This document shows, one piece after another, positions 9,324 through 19,592 of a stretch of 64,000 bases of DNA. A program made the translations under genes and the position numbers. This DNA is from Pseudomonas brassicacearum (GTDB lineage: Bacteria > Pseudomonadota > Gammaproteobacteria > Pseudomonadales > Pseudomonadaceae). Location: positions 5,146,001 to 5,210,000 of the forward strand of contig NZ_CP045701.2 in the NCBI RefSeq assembly GCF_009601685.2, in the 5' to 3' direction. The notes under the pieces are model-generated. The model saw only the letters and a program-made list of their open reading frames with translations, did no database searches and had not been told where the DNA came from. Numbering within the stretch: the first letter of the stretch is position 1; each line of letters starts with the position of its first letter.

Positions 9324-10382
9324 TCAGGCATTGCCCGCCAGCTTCATCCGCGCGGCCTGGGTGAAGTCCAGCATGCGCTTGAGCGGGCGAATCGCCTGGG
9401 GGATCAGCGCCGGGTCGACGAATATCTCGTTGGTGCCTTCCTGCAAGCTCTTGAGCGTGCGCTCCAGGGTATTCATCGCCATCCATGGGCAGTGTGCGCA
9501 ACTGCGGCACGCCGCGCCGTTGCCGGCGGTAGGGGCTTCGATGAAGACCTTGTCCGGGCACAGCTGCTGCATCTTGTAGAAAATGCCCCGGTCGGTGGCG
9601 ACGATCAGTGTCTTGTTCGGCAGGGTCTGGGCCGCGGCGATCAACTGGCTGGTGGAGCCAACGGCATCCGCCAGTTCGATCACCGACGTCGGTGACTCCG
9701 GGTGCACCAGGATCGCGGCGTCCGGGTAGAGCGCCTTCATGTCCTCCAACTGCTTGGACTTGAACTCTTCGTGGACGATACAGGCACCGTCCCAGAGCAG
9801 CATGTCGGCGCCGGTCTTGCGCTGGATGTAAGTACCCAGGTGCTTGTCCGGGCCCCAGATGATCGTCTCGCCGTTGTCCATCAGGCTCTCGACGATTTCC
9901 AACGCACAACTGGATGTCACCACCCAGTCGGCCCTGGCCTTCACTGCCGCCGAGGTGTTGGCATACACCACCACGGTGCGTTCAGGATGCTGGTCGCAGA
10001 ACGCCGAGAACTCGTCCACCGGGCAACCCAGGTCCAGGGAGCAGGTGGCTTCCAGGGTGGGCATCAGCACACGTTTTTCGGGGTTGAGGATCTTGGCGGT
10101 CTCCCCCATGAACTTGACACCCGCCACCACCACGGTCTTGGCCGGGTGGGCATTGCCGAAGCGGGCCATTTCCAGGGAGTCGGACACGCAACCACCGGTC
10201 TCTTCGGCCAGGGCCTGGATGATCGGGTCGCAGTAGAAGTGCGCGACCAGCACCGCGTCCTGAGCCTTGAGCTCGGCGGCGATGGCGGCGCGGTACCAGG
10301 CCTCTTGCTCGGCAGTCAGCGGCTTGGGCTGCTTGGCGTCGAGGTGGGCCTGGACCAGAAGGCGTTCGGAAATTTGCGTCAT
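9324..10382 (-). CDS. nadA: Quinolinate synthase A
   Basis: A 352-residue enzyme that condenses iminoaspartate with dihydroxyacetone phosphate to quinolinate in NAD synthesis. Three conserved cysteines for the [4Fe-4S] cluster are in the expected places ([26 protein letters not shown] and the C-terminal [13 protein letters not shown]). The family pattern [18 protein letters not shown] is near the N-terminus. Transcribed alone, divergent from copA. Confidence 0.97.
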   Translation of the reverse strand: MTQISERLLVQAHLDAKQPKPLTAEQEAWYRAAIAAELKAQDAVLVAHFYCDPIIQALAEETGGCVSDSLEMARFGNAHPAKTVVVAGVKFMGETAKILNPEKRVLMPTLEATCSLDLGCPVDEFSAFCDQHPERTVVVYANTSAAVKARADWVVTSSCALEIVESLMDNGETIIWGPDKHLGTYIQRKTGADMLLWDGACIVHEEFKSKQLEDMKALYPDAAILVHPESPTSVIELADAVGSTSQLIAAAQTLPNKTLIVATDRGIFYKMQQLCPDKVFIEAPTAGNGAACRSCAHCPWMAMNTLERTLKSLQEGTNEIFVDPALIPQAIRPLKRMLDFTQAARMKLAGNA

Positions 10383-10698
10383 GTTCGCAAGACCTGCAGG
10401 CGCGTTTTGCGCGAAAGTCGAGTATACACCCGGCTCCGGACCACTCGGGTACCGCCGGGAAAGTGGGTATCAATCAGGCACGGGACAGCGTGAAGCCGGC
10501 AAGGCTACAGAATATCCCGTCGATGCAAAAGATCATTCTGCCCTGTGCCCGCCCCTGGAACCGGACGCGCGCCCCAGCAAGAGCAAGCTGACCGAAATGT
10601 AATCACCTGCCCAGCCGGCTTATGTCATCTTCTTTTCAAAGCGACACCGAGGGATTGCCCCCGTATTCGCTGCGAATCGACTGACGGACTTCCATCGT
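10383..10698. other. Divergent intergenic region nadA / copA
   Basis: 316 bp that must hold the nadA promoter (minus) and the copA promoter (plus). I do not see a convincing CopR-type operator or a terminator in it. Confidence 0.4.
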
Positions 10699-12432
10699 AT
10701 GCACACAAAAACTTCCCGGCGAACCTTCGTAAAGGGCCTGACTGCCGGCGCCATCCTCGGCGGCCTGGGCTTGTGGCGCGCGCCTGTCTGGGCCGTCACC
10801 GGCCCGGGCCAGCCCAACGTCCTGAGCGGCACCGAGTTCGACTTGTTCATCGGCGAAAGCCCGGTCAACTTCACCGGCAACCCACGTACCGCCCAGACCA
10901 TCAACGGCGGTATTCCCGGCCCCCTGCTGCGCTGGCGCGAAGGCGATACCGTGACCCTGCGGGTGCGCAACCGCTTGAAGGACACCACCTCCATCCACTG
11001 GCACGGCATCCTGCTGCCAGCCAACATGGACGGCGTTCCGGGGTTGAGTTTCAAGGGCATAGAACCCGACGGCATGTACGTGTATCAGTTCAAGGTCCGG
11101 CAGAACGGCACCTATTGGTACCACAGCCACTCTGGCTTCCAGGAGCAATCCGGGGTCTACGGCCCGCTGGTGATCGACGCCCGGGAACCGGAGCCCTTCC
11201 AATACGAACGGGACTACGTGGTGATGCTCACCGATTGGACCGATGAAGACCCCGGCGACATCATCCGCAAGCTCAAGAAACAGTCCGATTACTACAACTA
11301 CCACAAGCGCACCGTCGGCGACTTCATCGACGATGTGAGCAAGAACGGCTGGGCCGCCACCGTGGCGGATCGCAAGATGTGGGCCGAAATGAAGATGAAC
11401 CCCACGGACCTGGCCGACGTCAGCGGGGCTACCTACACCTACCTGATGAACGGCCAGGCGCCGGACATGAACTGGACCGGCCTGTTCAAGCCTGGCGAAC
11501 GTCTTCGCCTGCGCTTTATCAACGGCTCGGCCATGAGTTATTTCGACGTGCGTATTCCCGGCTTGAAGATGACGGTGGTGGCGTCCGACGGCCAATACGT
11601 CAAACCGGTGAGCGTCGATGAGTTCCGGATCGCCGTGGCCGAAACCTATGACGTCATCGTCGAACCGACCCAGGAGGCCTACACCCTGTTCGCCCAGTCC
11701 ATGGACCGCACCGGCTACGCACGCGGCACCCTCGCGGCCAGGGCCGGGCTGTCGGCACCGGTGCCGCCCCTGGACCCTCGGCCATTGGTGACCATGGACG
11801 ACACGGGCATGGGTGGCATGGACCACGGCTCGATGCAGGGTATGTCGGGTATGGACGACGGCCAGATGCAAGGTATGGATCACAGCCAGATGCAAGGCAT
11901 GGACGGCATGCTGTCGCATCCCGACACCGAGAAAGACAACCCCCTGGTGGACATGCAGGCCATGAGCGTCAAGCCCAAGCTCGACGACCCGGGCATGGGG
12001 CTGCGCGACAACGGCCGCAAAGTGCTGACCTACTCAGACCTGCGCAGCACCTTCCCCGACCCCGACGGCCGCGAGCCGGGCCGTACGATCGAACTGCACC
12101 TGACCGGGCACATGGAGAAATTCGTCTGGTCGTTCAACGGCGTGAAATTTTCCGACGCCGCGCCGCTGCTACTCAAGTACGGCGAGCGACTGCGCATCGT
12201 GCTGATCAACGACACGATGATGACCCACCCCATCCACCTGCACGGCATGTGGAGCGACCTGGAGGATGAGAACGGCCAGTTCATGGTGCGCAAGCACACC
12301 ATCGACGTGCCACCGGGCGCCAAGCGCAGCTACCGCGTCACCGCCGATGCCCTCGGGCGCTGGGCGTACCACTGTCATCTGCTGTTTCACATGGAAATGG
12401 GGATGTTCCGTGAAGTTCGGGTGCAGGAATGA
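10699..12432 (+). CDS. copA: Periplasmic multicopper oxidase, copper resistance CopA
   Basis: A 577-residue multicopper oxidase. It carries a Tat signal ([17 protein letters not shown]), so it is exported folded with copper. Copper-ligand motifs: HWHG near 99-102, [12 protein letters not shown] near 138-149, HPIHLHG near 510-516, and the type-1/type-3 motif [13 protein letters not shown] near 557-569. A Met/His/Asp-rich insert (about 372-414, repeats of GMDHSQMQ) resembles the copper-binding octapeptides of P. syringae CopA. It probably oxidises Cu(I) and sequesters copper in the periplasm. First gene of copABCD. Confidence 0.95.
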   Translation: MHTKTSRRTFVKGLTAGAILGGLGLWRAPVWAVTGPGQPNVLSGTEFDLFIGESPVNFTGNPRTAQTINGGIPGPLLRWREGDTVTLRVRNRLKDTTSIHWHGILLPANMDGVPGLSFKGIEPDGMYVYQFKVRQNGTYWYHSHSGFQEQSGVYGPLVIDAREPEPFQYERDYVVMLTDWTDEDPGDIIRKLKKQSDYYNYHKRTVGDFIDDVSKNGWAATVADRKMWAEMKMNPTDLADVSGATYTYLMNGQAPDMNWTGLFKPGERLRLRFINGSAMSYFDVRIPGLKMTVVASDGQYVKPVSVDEFRIAVAETYDVIVEPTQEAYTLFAQSMDRTGYARGTLAARAGLSAPVPPLDPRPLVTMDDTGMGGMDHGSMQGMSGMDDGQMQGMDHSQMQGMDGMLSHPDTEKDNPLVDMQAMSVKPKLDDPGMGLRDNGRKVLTYSDLRSTFPDPDGREPGRTIELHLTGHMEKFVWSFNGVKFSDAAPLLLKYGERLRIVLINDTMMTHPIHLHGMWSDLEDENGQFMVRKHTIDVPPGAKRSYRVTADALGRWAYHCHLLFHMEMGMFREVRVQE

Positions 12433-12442
12433 GGAGCCGACC

Positions 12443-13345
12443 ATGACCACTGTTTTTCAATACCCCATGGCACTCATTGCCAGCCTGACCCTCGGCGCCA
12501 CCACCTCGGCCTGGGCAGCGGGCAACGATATGCAAGGCATGGATCACAGCCAGATGCCCGGGATGGACCATAGCCAGATGCAAGGCATGGACTCGATGCA
12601 GGGCATGGAACCCATGCAGTCAGCACCGACCAGCAGCCGCACGCCGATCCCGGAACTGACCGCTGCCGACCGCGCCGCGGTCTACGAGGATCATGGCGGA
12701 CACGCGGTGCATGACAGTGCCATCAATTCGTTTTTCCTCATCGACCAGCTGGAGTGGCAGGACGCCGATGACGGCAGCGCCCTGAGCTGGGACGCTTCCG
12801 GCTGGATCGGCGGCGACATCGATCGTTTGTGGCTGCGCTCCGAGGGCGAACGCCTCAACGGCAAGACCGAAGAAGCCGAGCTCCAGGCCCTGTGGGGCCA
12901 CGCCATCAGTCCTTGGTGGGACGTCGTGGCCGGCGTACGCCAGGACTTCAAGCCGGGCGATCCGCAAACCTGGGCTGCCTTCGGCGTGCAAGGCATGGCG
13001 CTGTACAACTTCGAAGCCCAGGCCACTGCCTTTATCGGTGAAGGTGGCCAGAGCGCGGCGCGCCTGGAAGGCGATTACGACATCCTGCTGACCAATCGAT
13101 TGATCCTGCAGCCCACCGCCGAGGTCAATTTCTATGGCAAGAACGATCCCGCCCGTGGCGTCGGCTCAGGGTTGTCGGACACCGAACTCGGCGTACGGCT
13201 GCGTTATGAAATACGCCGCGAATTCGCACCCTACATTGGCGTCACCTGGAATCGGGTCTATGGCAACACCGCCGATTACGCCCGGGAAGAAGGCGAGGAC
13301 CGCAGCGAAGCACGCCTGGTACTGGGCTTGCGCATGTGGTTCTGA
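12443..13345 (+). CDS. copB: Outer-membrane copper resistance protein CopB
   Basis: 300 residues: a signal peptide (about 1-23), a Met-rich stretch (about 27-60, repeats of MDHSQM), then an outer-membrane beta-barrel domain ending in an aromatic residue (RMWF). The PcoB/CopB family start [12 protein letters not shown] is visible near residue 93. The frame is open further upstream inside copA, but the ATG at 12443 follows GAGGAGCCGACC and starts a proper signal peptide. It follows copA by 10 bp. Likely binds or passages copper at the outer membrane. Confidence 0.94.
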   Translation: MTTVFQYPMALIASLTLGATTSAWAAGNDMQGMDHSQMPGMDHSQMQGMDSMQGMEPMQSAPTSSRTPIPELTAADRAAVYEDHGGHAVHDSAINSFFLIDQLEWQDADDGSALSWDASGWIGGDIDRLWLRSEGERLNGKTEEAELQALWGHAISPWWDVVAGVRQDFKPGDPQTWAAFGVQGMALYNFEAQATAFIGEGGQSAARLEGDYDILLTNRLILQPTAEVNFYGKNDPARGVGSGLSDTELGVRLRYEIRREFAPYIGVTWNRVYGNTADYAREEGEDRSEARLVLGLRMWF

Positions 13346-13402
13346 CCCGCTTACCGGCATCACTAAAAACTAAAACTAAAAACAAGCTGTAGGAGTCCTT
13401 GC

Positions 13403-13789
13403 ATGTCACTCATCAAAACCGCTGTCGTTGCTGTCGCCCTGTCCACCGGCCTGTTGCTCAGTGGCCTGGCCCAGGCCCACCCGAAACTGCTGTCCTCTAC
13501 CCCTGCCGAAGGCGCCGAAGGTGCGGCACCGGCAAAGATCGAGCTGCATTTTTCCGAAAACCTGATGACCAAGTTTTCCGGCGCCAAACTGATGATGACC
13601 GCGATGCCCGGCATGGCGGCGCATTCGCCCATGCCCATGCCGGCCAAGGTCTCCGGCAGCGATGACCCGAAAACCATGGTCATCACGCCGAATGCCCCCC
13701 TCACCGCCGGCACCTATCAGGTCCAGTGGCGCGCGGTGTCGTCCGACACCCACCCGATCACCGGTAACGTCACGTTCAAGGTGAAGTGA
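13403..13789 (+). CDS. copC: Periplasmic copper-binding chaperone CopC
   Basis: 128 residues with a cleavable signal peptide ending ...SGLAQA before [13 protein letters not shown]. The mature N-terminal His and the later DTHP motif are Cu(II) ligands in this family. The Met-rich loop ([17 protein letters not shown]) is a Cu(I) site. A beta-sandwich protein that hands copper to CopD or CopA. The start follows GTAGGAGTCCTTGC. Confidence 0.95.
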   Translation: MSLIKTAVVAVALSTGLLLSGLAQAHPKLLSSTPAEGAEGAAPAKIELHFSENLMTKFSGAKLMMTAMPGMAAHSPMPMPAKVSGSDDPKTMVITPNAPLTAGTYQVQWRAVSSDTHPITGNVTFKVK

Positions 13790-13793
13790 GTTG

Positions 13794-14705
13794 ATGAGCG
13801 ACTCGATCAACATCGTCCTGCGTTTTGCCCTGTATCTGGATCTGATGTTGCTGTTCGGCCTGGCCGCGTTCGGGCTCTATAGCCTGCGAGGCCAGGAGCG
13901 GGTGTCAGGCGCACAGTTGCCTTTCACGCCGCTGCTGCTGATCTCGGCGGTGCTGGGCGGGTTGCTCTCCCTCGCCGCCATGGCGTGCATGGCCTGGGCC
14001 ATGAGCGGCGCTGTGGAGTGGGTCGAGTTGTGGCCGCATATCGAAATGATGGTAGTGGAGACCGACGTCGGCTTGAGTTGGACACTGCGGATGGCTGCGC
14101 TGCTGCTGGCCGGTATCGCCGTGACGCTCAATAAACGCTGGCCGGCCGCCAGCCTGGGCCTGGTCATGCTGGGCGGGGCCGTGGCGCTGGCGACATTGGC
14201 CTGGGCAGGGCACGGCGCCATGGACGAAGGCGCACGCCGCAACTGGCACTTCATCACCGACTTCCTGCACTTGTGGGCGGCGGGTGGCTGGGTCGGGGCC
14301 TTGGCCGCGTTTGCCCTGCTGCTTCGCCAGGCCGAACCGCAGTTGGCGGTACTGGCCCGGACATTGATCGGGTTTGAAACCGCCGGGGCGGTGATCGTGG
14401 TGCTCATCAGCGTGACGGGGGTGGTCAATTATCTGTTCATCGTCGGCCCAAGCGTCGAAGGGCTATTGGACAGCACCTACGGGCAGTTACTGGCGCTCAA
14501 ACTCATCTTGTTCGCCGCCATGCTCGTGTTCGCCGCGCTTAACCGCTTTCACCTGAGCCCACTGCTGGAGCAGGCTCGACAGACCGGCGAGCACAGGGTC
14601 GCGGTGAATGCCCTGCGACGCAGCATGGTCCTGGAGTTCGCTGTGGCGGTGGCCATCCTTGGGTTGGTGGCGTGGTTGGGGACGCTAAGCCCGGGGATGG
14701 AATAG
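13794..14705 (+). CDS. copD: Inner-membrane copper transport protein CopD
   Basis: 303 residues with about eight hydrophobic segments, typical of CopD. Several His and Met/Trp residues sit at the membrane edges (for example [17 protein letters not shown]). It probably imports copper in partnership with CopC. A TTG three bases upstream is in frame, but the ATG at 13794 is preferred and is nearly coupled to the copC stop. Last gene of the operon; no copRS two-component genes follow. Confidence 0.93.
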   Translation: MSDSINIVLRFALYLDLMLLFGLAAFGLYSLRGQERVSGAQLPFTPLLLISAVLGGLLSLAAMACMAWAMSGAVEWVELWPHIEMMVVETDVGLSWTLRMAALLLAGIAVTLNKRWPAASLGLVMLGGAVALATLAWAGHGAMDEGARRNWHFITDFLHLWAAGGWVGALAAFALLLRQAEPQLAVLARTLIGFETAGAVIVVLISVTGVVNYLFIVGPSVEGLLDSTYGQLLALKLILFAAMLVFAALNRFHLSPLLEQARQTGEHRVAVNALRRSMVLEFAVAVAILGLVAWLGTLSPGME

Positions 14706-14710
14706 CGCCT

Positions 14711-14880
14711 AGCGAGAGAGCTTGCTCCCGCTGCGCTGCATGTAGGAGCTGCCGAAGGCTGCGATCTTTTGATCTTGATCTTGATGTTGATCTTTCGCTC
14801 AAGACTTAATTGGCTGGGGAAAGATCGCAGCCTCGTTGCACTCGACAGCTCCTACGCTTCTACGCGCGCCAGCGGGAGCA
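14711..14880. repeat. Composite nested hairpin repeat, copy B
   Basis: Inner element about 14741-14855 in the inverse orientation to copy A. It contains a run of GATCTT/GATGTT units and is flanked by GAGAGAGCTTGCTCCCGC and CAGCGGGAGCACC. It fills most of the gap between copD and the transporter gene. Confidence 0.8.
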
Positions 14881-14983
14881 CCAGGCTCGGTATTTAATTT
14901 TTCAATAGCCTCCACCAGTTTTCAATTTGCTCCCATCACGACTCCCCGGCCTAAATGGCGCTTTGTTTAGCCAAGGCCCCGTT

Positions 14984-16171
14984 ATGGAAAACATTCGAAC
15001 CTCAAGCACCCACGCCATCTGGCTGATGGTCAGCATCGTCTTGGTCGCGCTGAACCTGCGGCCCTCGATGGCGGCGGTCGGGCCGCTGTTGTCGGCTATT
15101 CGCGGCGAGGTGCCCTTGAGTTTCAGTACCGCCTCGCTACTGACCATGTTGCCCGTCATGGCGATGGGCCTGGCGATGTTCCTGGGCATGCGCATCGCCC
15201 TGCGCATCGGTGAACACCGCACCATCGTAATGTCGCTGTTGATCATTGGCATTGCCACGGCATCGCGCTTGTATCTGGACAGCGCCGCCGGGTTGATCGC
15301 CAGCGCGGTCGTGGCAGGGCTTGGGATTGCTTTGATCCAGGCTGTGATGCCGGCGCTGATCAAGTCGCGCTTCGCCGACAACGTATCCTTGTTCATGGGC
15401 TTGTACGTCACCTCCATCATGGGCGGGGCGGCGATTGCCGCATCGTTTTCACCCTTTGTCCTGACGCAGACCGGCAGTTGGCGCGTTGGCCTGGCCATCT
15501 GGGCATTGTTGGCGCTGGTCGCCCTGGGCTGCTGGTACGCCCAGCGCTCGAACATCAGGCCTTTGCCCGAAGCAACGTCCCGGCATCACGAAGCGTTTTC
15601 CAGCAACGCCCGGGCCTGGCTCCTGGCGATTTTCTTTGGCCTGGGCACCGCCTCCTACACCTGCGTGCTGGCCTGGCTGGCGCCGTATTACGTGGAAAAG
15701 GGCTGGAGCGAACAGCACGCTGGCCTGCTTCTGGGGTTCCTCACGGCAATGGAAGTGCTATCCGGCCTGGTCACCCCGGCGATTGCCAACCGCAGCCGGG
15801 ATAAACGCCTGGTCCTGACCGTCCTGCTGGCCCTGATCATCGGCGGCTTCTGCGGCCTGATCCTCAGCCCGGAACGCTTCAGCCTGCTCTGGCCCTGCCT
15901 GCTGGGACTGGGTATCGGCGGCCTGTTCCCCATGAGCCTGATCGTGTCCCTCGACCACTTGGACAACCCACGCCGGGCCGGCGGCCTTACTGCGTTCGTG
16001 CAGGGTGTCGGCTATCTCATCGCCGGCCTCTCGCCCTTGATTGCCGGGATGATCCGCGACCAATTGGGGAGTTTTGAGTGGGCCTGGTGGTCGCTCACGG
16101 CGGTCATGGCGTTGATGATGGTGATGGTATTGCGGTTTGACCCAAAGGGTTATGGGCGACATATCCGCTAA
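14984..16171 (+). CDS. MFS transporter, CynX/NimT family
   Basis: 395 residues with about twelve membrane segments. The first segment ends in LNLRPSMAAVGPLL, the signature of the CynX/NimT group (cyanate or 2-nitroimidazole transport in E. coli). The substrate here cannot be read from sequence. The frame is open further upstream, but ATG 14984 gives a short cytoplasmic tail before the first segment. No adjacent cyanase or regulator was seen. The stop is 2 bp from the convergent next gene. Confidence 0.85.
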   Translation: MENIRTSSTHAIWLMVSIVLVALNLRPSMAAVGPLLSAIRGEVPLSFSTASLLTMLPVMAMGLAMFLGMRIALRIGEHRTIVMSLLIIGIATASRLYLDSAAGLIASAVVAGLGIALIQAVMPALIKSRFADNVSLFMGLYVTSIMGGAAIAASFSPFVLTQTGSWRVGLAIWALLALVALGCWYAQRSNIRPLPEATSRHHEAFSSNARAWLLAIFFGLGTASYTCVLAWLAPYYVEKGWSEQHAGLLLGFLTAMEVLSGLVTPAIANRSRDKRLVLTVLLALIIGGFCGLILSPERFSLLWPCLLGLGIGGLFPMSLIVSLDHLDNPRRAGGLTAFVQGVGYLIAGLSPLIAGMIRDQLGSFEWAWWSLTAVMALMMVMVLRFDPKGYGRHIR

Positions 16172-16173
16172 GG

Positions 16174-16860
16174 CTACTGCTTTGTCCCGGTGAAAAAACG
16201 ACTCCTGAACTCTCCCAAGGCTCGGGCTTTCTCCTCGCTATCGTTCGACAAGCGCAGTTGCAAGGGATCTTCGTCAACAACGGAAATCGCCGCCGTGTAG
16301 GACAGCAGATAACTGGAAAGGCCACTCTTCCAGGCGAGGATGCCGATCGCCTTGGTCAGCTCGTTCAGGTTCAGCGGCAGCGCATCTTCAATGATGAACA
16401 AACCGATACCGTAGTTGGGGTCGAACAACACCAGTTTGTCCGCGCCTCGGATGATGTAGCCAATATGATTGGTCAGCCATTTGGCGTTTTTCAGGTAGGA
16501 CGCATAACCCAGCACTGGAAACCATCGCGACAAGCTCAGGAGAACTTTGCAACCTCGCACTTCAAACTTGGATGTATGCAGCTCACCGCAGACGTCGCGG
16601 GTTTTCTCGTATCGGCCCAGGACGGCCTGCAGCGTTTCGGCCGTGTTGAGGCTGGAATTGATCTTCAGCAATGCCGCCTTGGCCCTTACAAAAGCGACAT
16701 GTTCAACCCAATGCCCAAAATCGGGTTGCTCTTCCACGTCATAGGAGCCCACGGCAACACCGACCATGGCGGTTACCCCGGCACACCATCCGCCCTTGAT
16801 ATCAGCGTCGATATCCTTGCCCTGATCGAATGGAGCAAACTGGGTAATTCGCAGCTTCAT
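16174..16860 (-). CDS. Candidate C58 (YopT/AvrPphB-like) cysteine protease
   Basis: A 228-residue soluble protein that I could not place by overall similarity, but three motifs fit a papain-like C58 protease. They are a nucleophile-type Cys26 in GGWCAGVTAMVG, His132 in NHIGYII, and Asp147 in LFDPNYG. In AvrPphB the triad is C98-H212-D227; the His-Asp distance of 15 is the same here and the Cys-His distance is similar (106 against 114). No signal peptide or membrane segment. A strong AAGGAGG ribosome site precedes the ATG. GC content is visibly lower (about 50-57 percent in sampled lines) than the neighbours, and the gene lies beside tRNA-Lys, which suggests acquisition. Function as effector, toxin or housekeeping protease is open. 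Confidence 0.55.
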   Translation of the reverse strand: MKLRITQFAPFDQGKDIDADIKGGWCAGVTAMVGVAVGSYDVEEQPDFGHWVEHVAFVRAKAALLKINSSLNTAETLQAVLGRYEKTRDVCGELHTSKFEVRGCKVLLSLSRWFPVLGYASYLKNAKWLTNHIGYIIRGADKLVLFDPNYGIGLFIIEDALPLNLNELTKAIGILAWKSGLSSYLLSYTAAISVVDEDPLQLRLSNDSEEKARALGEFRSRFFTGTKQ

Positions 16861-17043
16861 GTCGAATCCTCCTTGATCGAACCTCTCGCGTTTTTATAAC
16901 GAGATGCACGCTGCGCTTGCACAGGGAGCGGGCTTCAACAGTCTAGGAGCTGAGGCCATTTTTTCCAGGTTAATGACGTAATCCCCAAGGACTGCCACGA
17001 CACCAGCCAGCCTCGGGATTTGTCCGGCCACTTTCTCGCAGGC

Positions 17044-17084
17044 AAAAAAAAATCCGGAAATCCTCACTTTCGTGGGCCTTCCAG
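17044..17084 (-). terminator. Terminator downstream of tRNA-Lys
   Basis: On the minus strand a CTGGAA...TTCCGG stem with an inner CCCAC/GTG pairing is followed by nine T residues, just beyond the tRNA 3' end. Confidence 0.75.
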
Positions 17085-17104
17085 ACTTTTAAAACTGCAA
17101 AAAA

Positions 17105-17180
17105 TGGTGGGTCGTGTGGGATTCGAACCTACGACCAATTGGTTAAAAGCCAACTGCTCTACCAACTGAGCTAACGACCC
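17105..17180 (-). tRNA. tRNA-Lys (anticodon UUU)
   Basis: A 76-nt cloverleaf on the minus strand: it starts GGGTCGTTAGCTCAG, has anticodon loop CTTTTAA (TTT), T-loop GGTTCGAATCC and an encoded 3' CCA. Same position as the tRNA-Lys next to queC in P. aeruginosa, a known integration site for genomic islands. Confidence 0.97.
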
Positions 17181-17243
17181 GCTGTGTGGTGGCGCGTATA
17201 ATACTGATTTCTAAGGACTATTCAACACCTAATTTGAAATAAA

Positions 17244-17936
17244 TCAAAAATAACGGGTTGGATCGCTCACACCCGCCGTCGCAAAGCCTTCTGCGCGCAG
17301 GCGGCAGCTGTCGCACTTGCCACAAGCACGGCCCTGATCGTCGGCCTGATAGCAGGAAACGGTGAGGCCGTAGTCCACGCCAAGCTTCACACCGGCCTTG
17401 ACGATGTCGGCCTTGCTGAGATTCTGCAACGGCGCCTGGATGCGGAACCCCTGCCCTTCTACGCCGGCCTTGGTCGCCAGGTTGGCCATGCGCTCGAAGG
17501 CTTCGACGAACTCCGGGCGGCAATCCGGGTAGCCGGAATAATCCACGGCATTGACGCCAATGAAAATGTCACGGGCGCCCAGTACTTCGGCCCAGCCCAA
17601 TGCCAAGGACAGGAATACGGTGTTACGCGCCGGCACATACGTCACCGGAATGCCTTCGCTCGGCGCCTCGGGCACGTCGATGGAACTGTCGGTCAAGGCC
17701 GAGCCGCCGATGCCGTTGAGGTTCAGGCCGATCACTTTGTGTTCCACCACGCCCAGGTCCCGGGCAACTCGCTCGGCGGCGTGCAACTCTGCGCGGTGGC
17801 GCTGGCCATAATCGAAACTCATGGTGTAGCAGCGGTAACCCTCGGCACGGGCCATGGCCACGACGGTGGCCGAATCCAGGCCACCGGACAACAGGATGAC
17901 CGCACGTTTTTCGGCAATGTTCGAATGTTCAGTCAT
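17244..17936 (-). CDS. queC: 7-cyano-7-deazaguanine synthase
   Basis: A 230-residue ATP-dependent enzyme that converts 7-carboxy-7-deazaguanine to preQ0 for queuosine in tRNA. It has the N-type ATP pyrophosphatase P-loop [12 protein letters not shown] near the N-terminus and the zinc-binding cysteines [17 protein letters not shown] near the C-terminus. It follows queE by 1 bp, so the two are probably translated from one mRNA. Confidence 0.97.
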   Translation of the reverse strand: MTEHSNIAEKRAVILLSGGLDSATVVAMARAEGYRCYTMSFDYGQRHRAELHAAERVARDLGVVEHKVIGLNLNGIGGSALTDSSIDVPEAPSEGIPVTYVPARNTVFLSLALGWAEVLGARDIFIGVNAVDYSGYPDCRPEFVEAFERMANLATKAGVEGQGFRIQAPLQNLSKADIVKAGVKLGVDYGLTVSCYQADDQGRACGKCDSCRLRAEGFATAGVSDPTRYF

Positions 17937-17937
17937 A

Positions 17938-18585
17938 TCAGCGCCCCGGCTCGTCGTTCCAAAGATATTTATGCAACTGCAGTTGCAGGCGCACCGGCAG
18001 GTTATCCGCCACCACCCAGTCCGCCAGGTCCCGGGCGCTCAAATCGTGATGGCTTGGTGACAACAACACTTCGCCAGCCCGCTGGTCGAGCCCGTACTGA
18101 ATCAGCTTGGACACGGCCCAATCGTAATCTTCCCGCGAACAGATCACGAACTTGACCTGGTCGTTGGGGGTCAGCAGCTCGATATTCTCGTAACGGTTGC
18201 GGTGCGCTTCCTTGGAGCCTGGAGTCTTCAGGTCCACGACGCGACTGACGCGCGGGTCGACGGCCGAGATATCCAGGGCGCCGCTGGTTTCCAGCGAAAC
18301 CTCGTAACCGGCATCACACAACTGCTTGAGCAAAGGGATGGCGTTAGGTTGCGCCAATGGCTCACCGCCCGTGACGCAGACATAACGCGGACGATAACTG
18401 GCCACTTGCTCCAGGATATCGTCGAGGGTTCGCAGGGTGCCGCCGCTGAATGCGTAGGCACTGTCGCAGTATTGGCAACGCAACGGGCAACCGGTGAGGC
18501 GCACAAATACTGTGGGCAGCCCAGCCGTCCGTGTTTCACCCTGCAACGAGTAAAAAACTTCGGTGATTCTCAATGTGTCTTGCAT
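17938..18585 (-). CDS. queE: 7-carboxy-7-deazaguanine synthase
   Basis: A 215-residue radical SAM enzyme of queuosine synthesis that makes the substrate of QueC. The cluster motif is C-x3-C-x2-C in [15 protein letters not shown], preceded by the family pattern YSLQGE. ATG 18585 is preferred; an in-frame GTG nine bases upstream is also possible. Confidence 0.96.
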   Translation of the reverse strand: MQDTLRITEVFYSLQGETRTAGLPTVFVRLTGCPLRCQYCDSAYAFSGGTLRTLDDILEQVASYRPRYVCVTGGEPLAQPNAIPLLKQLCDAGYEVSLETSGALDISAVDPRVSRVVDLKTPGSKEAHRNRYENIELLTPNDQVKFVICSREDYDWAVSKLIQYGLDQRAGEVLLSPSHHDLSARDLADWVVADNLPVRLQLQLHKYLWNDEPGR

Positions 18586-18708
18586 AGTCGCCACGGGCGT
18601 AACAGCTAAACAGGCTGTCCGCCTCCGTCAGGCACTTCAAGGAACCCCGCCAACGCGCAGATCCCAAAAAGCGTGTTTCATAAAAAGGGCGTGAATTCTA
18701 ACGAAAAA

Positions 18709-18727
18709 ACCCGCGACAGGCGCGGGT
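18709..18727 (-). terminator. Terminator of the tol-pal operon after cpoB
   Basis: A GC-rich stem ACCCGCG with CGCGGGT followed on the minus strand by a T-run, 26 bp past the cpoB stop codon. It separates the tol-pal genes from queE. Confidence 0.85.
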
Positions 18728-18752
18728 TTCTTCAAGACAGGGTCAAGCCGAC

Positions 18753-19586
18753 TTACATGCGTTGCAGATCACGCTGGGCCAACTGGGCGGCGGATGTACC
18801 CGGATATTGGGCCACCACCTGCTGCAGAATGCCTTTTACCTTGTCGGTGTGACCAAGGCGACGCTCTACGTCAGCCAGCTTGTACAGCGAATCCGGCACC
18901 TTGGCGTGCTTGGGATACAGTTGCGAAACCTTGGCAAACGCCTGGCCGGCACCTTGCAGGTCGCCCTTGGCCAGGTTCACTTCACCCAGCCAGTACTGGG
19001 CATTGCCCGCGTACTGGCTGTTTGGGTATTTGCGCAGGAAAGCGGCAAAAGCCTGGCTGGCCTTGTCGAAATCCTTGGCCTTGATCAGGTCGAAGGCAGC
19101 ATCGTAGTAGAGCTTTTCCTTCGCCGGATCAGCCGGCTCGCCACCGGCGGCAGGTGCTGCGGGAGCGGCTGCTCCCGCGCCTGCGGCTGCACCGGGGGCG
19201 TTCAAGTCGCCACCGGCAGGAGAATTCTCAGGAGTCGCGGCAGGTGCAACGCCGGTTCCTATGCGCCGATCAAGATCCTGGTATCGCTCCAGGTTTTCCT
19301 GCTTCATGCGCGACACTTCATTTTGCAGAACTTCGATCGCGCCTTGTTGGCGTGACAGTTGATCCTGCATTTGCTGGAGCTGGTTGAACAGCACGCCCTG
19401 TGCCGAGACAGGGGCCGAAACCCCTCCCCCGGCATAGGCGCCGTTCGTACCGTAACCTGCAGGCGGATAACTGCTCCCGCTATTGTTATAGCCGGTATCG
19501 TTATCGACCACAGGAACCGCAGCCCACGCCGCAAGCGGCGCGAGACTGAGAGCCAGGACAGTTACAGCACGACGGCACGTTCGCAT
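18753..19586 (-). CDS. cpoB: Cell division coordinator CpoB (YbgF)
   Basis: A 277-residue periplasmic protein. It has a signal peptide (about 1-22), a trimerising coiled coil (about 65-110, LFNQLQQMQDQLSRQQGAIE), an Ala/Pro/Gly-rich linker, then a TPR domain (about 155-277). It links TolA to peptidoglycan synthesis during constriction. Last gene of the tol-pal operon, 6 bp after pal. Confidence 0.95.
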   Translation of the reverse strand: MRTCRRAVTVLALSLAPLAAWAAVPVVDNDTGYNNSGSSYPPAGYGTNGAYAGGGVSAPVSAQGVLFNQLQQMQDQLSRQQGAIEVLQNEVSRMKQENLERYQDLDRRIGTGVAPAATPENSPAGGDLNAPGAAAGAGAAAPAAPAAGGEPADPAKEKLYYDAAFDLIKAKDFDKASQAFAAFLRKYPNSQYAGNAQYWLGEVNLAKGDLQGAGQAFAKVSQLYPKHAKVPDSLYKLADVERRLGHTDKVKGILQQVVAQYPGTSAAQLAQRDLQRM

Positions 19587-19592
19587 GACGAA

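Noticed and set aside
16861..17104. Possible direct repeat of the tRNA-Lys 3' end marking an island boundary
   Set aside because: I looked for a second copy of the tRNA 3' end and for an integrase gene in this window and saw neither, so no attachment site is claimed.
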